A stretch of 64,000 bases of DNA from Erwinia endophytica (GTDB taxonomy: Bacteria > Pseudomonadota > Gammaproteobacteria > Enterobacterales > Enterobacteriaceae): positions 1-64,000 of the forward strand of contig NZ_RQVV01000022.1 in NCBI RefSeq assembly GCF_009295515.1. Reading direction: 5' to 3'. Positions 63,868 through 64,000 of the stretch are shown one piece after another. Made by a program: the position numbers and the translations under genes. Position 1 is the first letter of the stretch. The number at the start of each line of letters is the position of its first letter. Below the pieces are notes generated by a model. The model saw nothing but the letters and a program-made list of their open reading frames with translations, searched no databases and was not told the DNA's origin.

Positions 63868-64000
63868 ATGCATCGACACCTCCTGCCGCTGTTGCTGAGC
63901 TGCGTCATTTTCCCTGCATGGGCGGCTGATAAGCCGCCCGAAATTACGCTGGATCGCCAACAACTGGAACAAATTACACAGGAAGATAGCCACGCCCGCG
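63868..64000 (+). CDS. Exported protein, start only (cut by the window edge)
   Basis: The frame begins at ATG 63868, nine bases after the preceding stop with GAGGATC as ribosome site, and stays open to the edge (44 codons). The first 20 residues are a signal peptide (HLLPLLLSCVIFPAWA, cut before AD), and the mature start is acidic. A LolA-like periplasmic carrier would be a natural next gene in such an export cluster, but the visible part is too short to say. Confidence 0.6.
   Translation, partial: MHRHLLPLLLSCVIFPAWAADKPPEITLDRQQLEQITQEDSHAR

Overview
This window is a chromosomal segment of an Enterobacterales bacterium. The core gene order exbD-exbB-metC-yghB-yqhC-dkgA-ftsP(sufI)-plsC-parC ... 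ygiN ... parE-yqiA-cpdA-yqiB-nudF-tolC is the one known from Escherichia coli and its relatives, and the proteins read as close orthologues. The accessory content would fit a plant-associated genus of the Pectobacteriaceae/Yersiniaceae type, but this is only a guess. No tRNA, rRNA, CRISPR array, insertion sequence or phage gene was recognised.

Layout. (1) 1-5.1 kb: regulatory and chaperone genes of a lateral (Flag-2 type) flagellar system without any structural gene in view. They are a sigma-28 factor (LafS-like), a FliS-like chaperone behind a good sigma-54 promoter, a FlgM-like anti-sigma factor, a short LafK-like sigma-54 activator, and a ToxR/ToxS-like membrane regulator pair. AT-rich spacers separate them. 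(2) 5.8-10.5 kb: an LprI-like periplasmic protein, ylaC, ydcR and a citrate/tricarballylate-type MFS transporter. (3) 10.6-22.6 kb: the conserved core block exbD to parC, followed by a periplasmic cyclohexadienyl dehydratase (pheC type) and ygiN. The yqhD gene that lies between yqhC and dkgA in E. coli is absent. (4) 22.6-44.6 kb: about 22 kb of catabolic genes inserted between ygiN and parE, which are neighbours in E. coli. One unit carries a GH3 glycosidase, a Tat-exported binding protein, a fused two-domain permease, an ATPase and an FAD monooxygenase. A second has RidA, DUF1028 and an M20 deacylase, divergent from a flavin reductase, an amino-acid type ABC importer with fused permease and ATPase, and a nucleoside hydrolase. 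A third has IclR, an OPT transporter, DUF1177, AroM and PepE, and looks like peptide use. (5) 45-51.2 kb: parE-yqiA-cpdA-yqiB-nudF and divergent tolC, with a mar/sox/rob box in front of tolC.

(6) 51.4 kb to the right edge is the most unusual region: a tightly packed type II fatty-acid/polyketide-like cluster. In order it holds a LuxR-type regulator, AcpS-type phosphopantetheinyl transferase, ketoreductase, hot-dog dehydratase, acyl carrier protein, a GcvT-like folate-binding protein, a 853-aa protein in which an active ketosynthase is fused to a ketosynthase lacking all catalytic residues (KS-CLF fusion), a second inactive ketosynthase, a further divergent protein, an MacB/LolD-type ABC exporter with a periplasmic partner, and a second SDR with an atypical active-site spacing. 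It continues past the window. The parts list (ACP, KR, DH, KS, GcvT-like protein, phosphopantetheinyl transferase, ABC exporter) resembles the cyl operon of group B Streptococcus, which makes the haemolytic polyene granadaene. My inference is that this cluster makes and exports a polyene or other unusual lipid whose identity cannot be read from the sequence.
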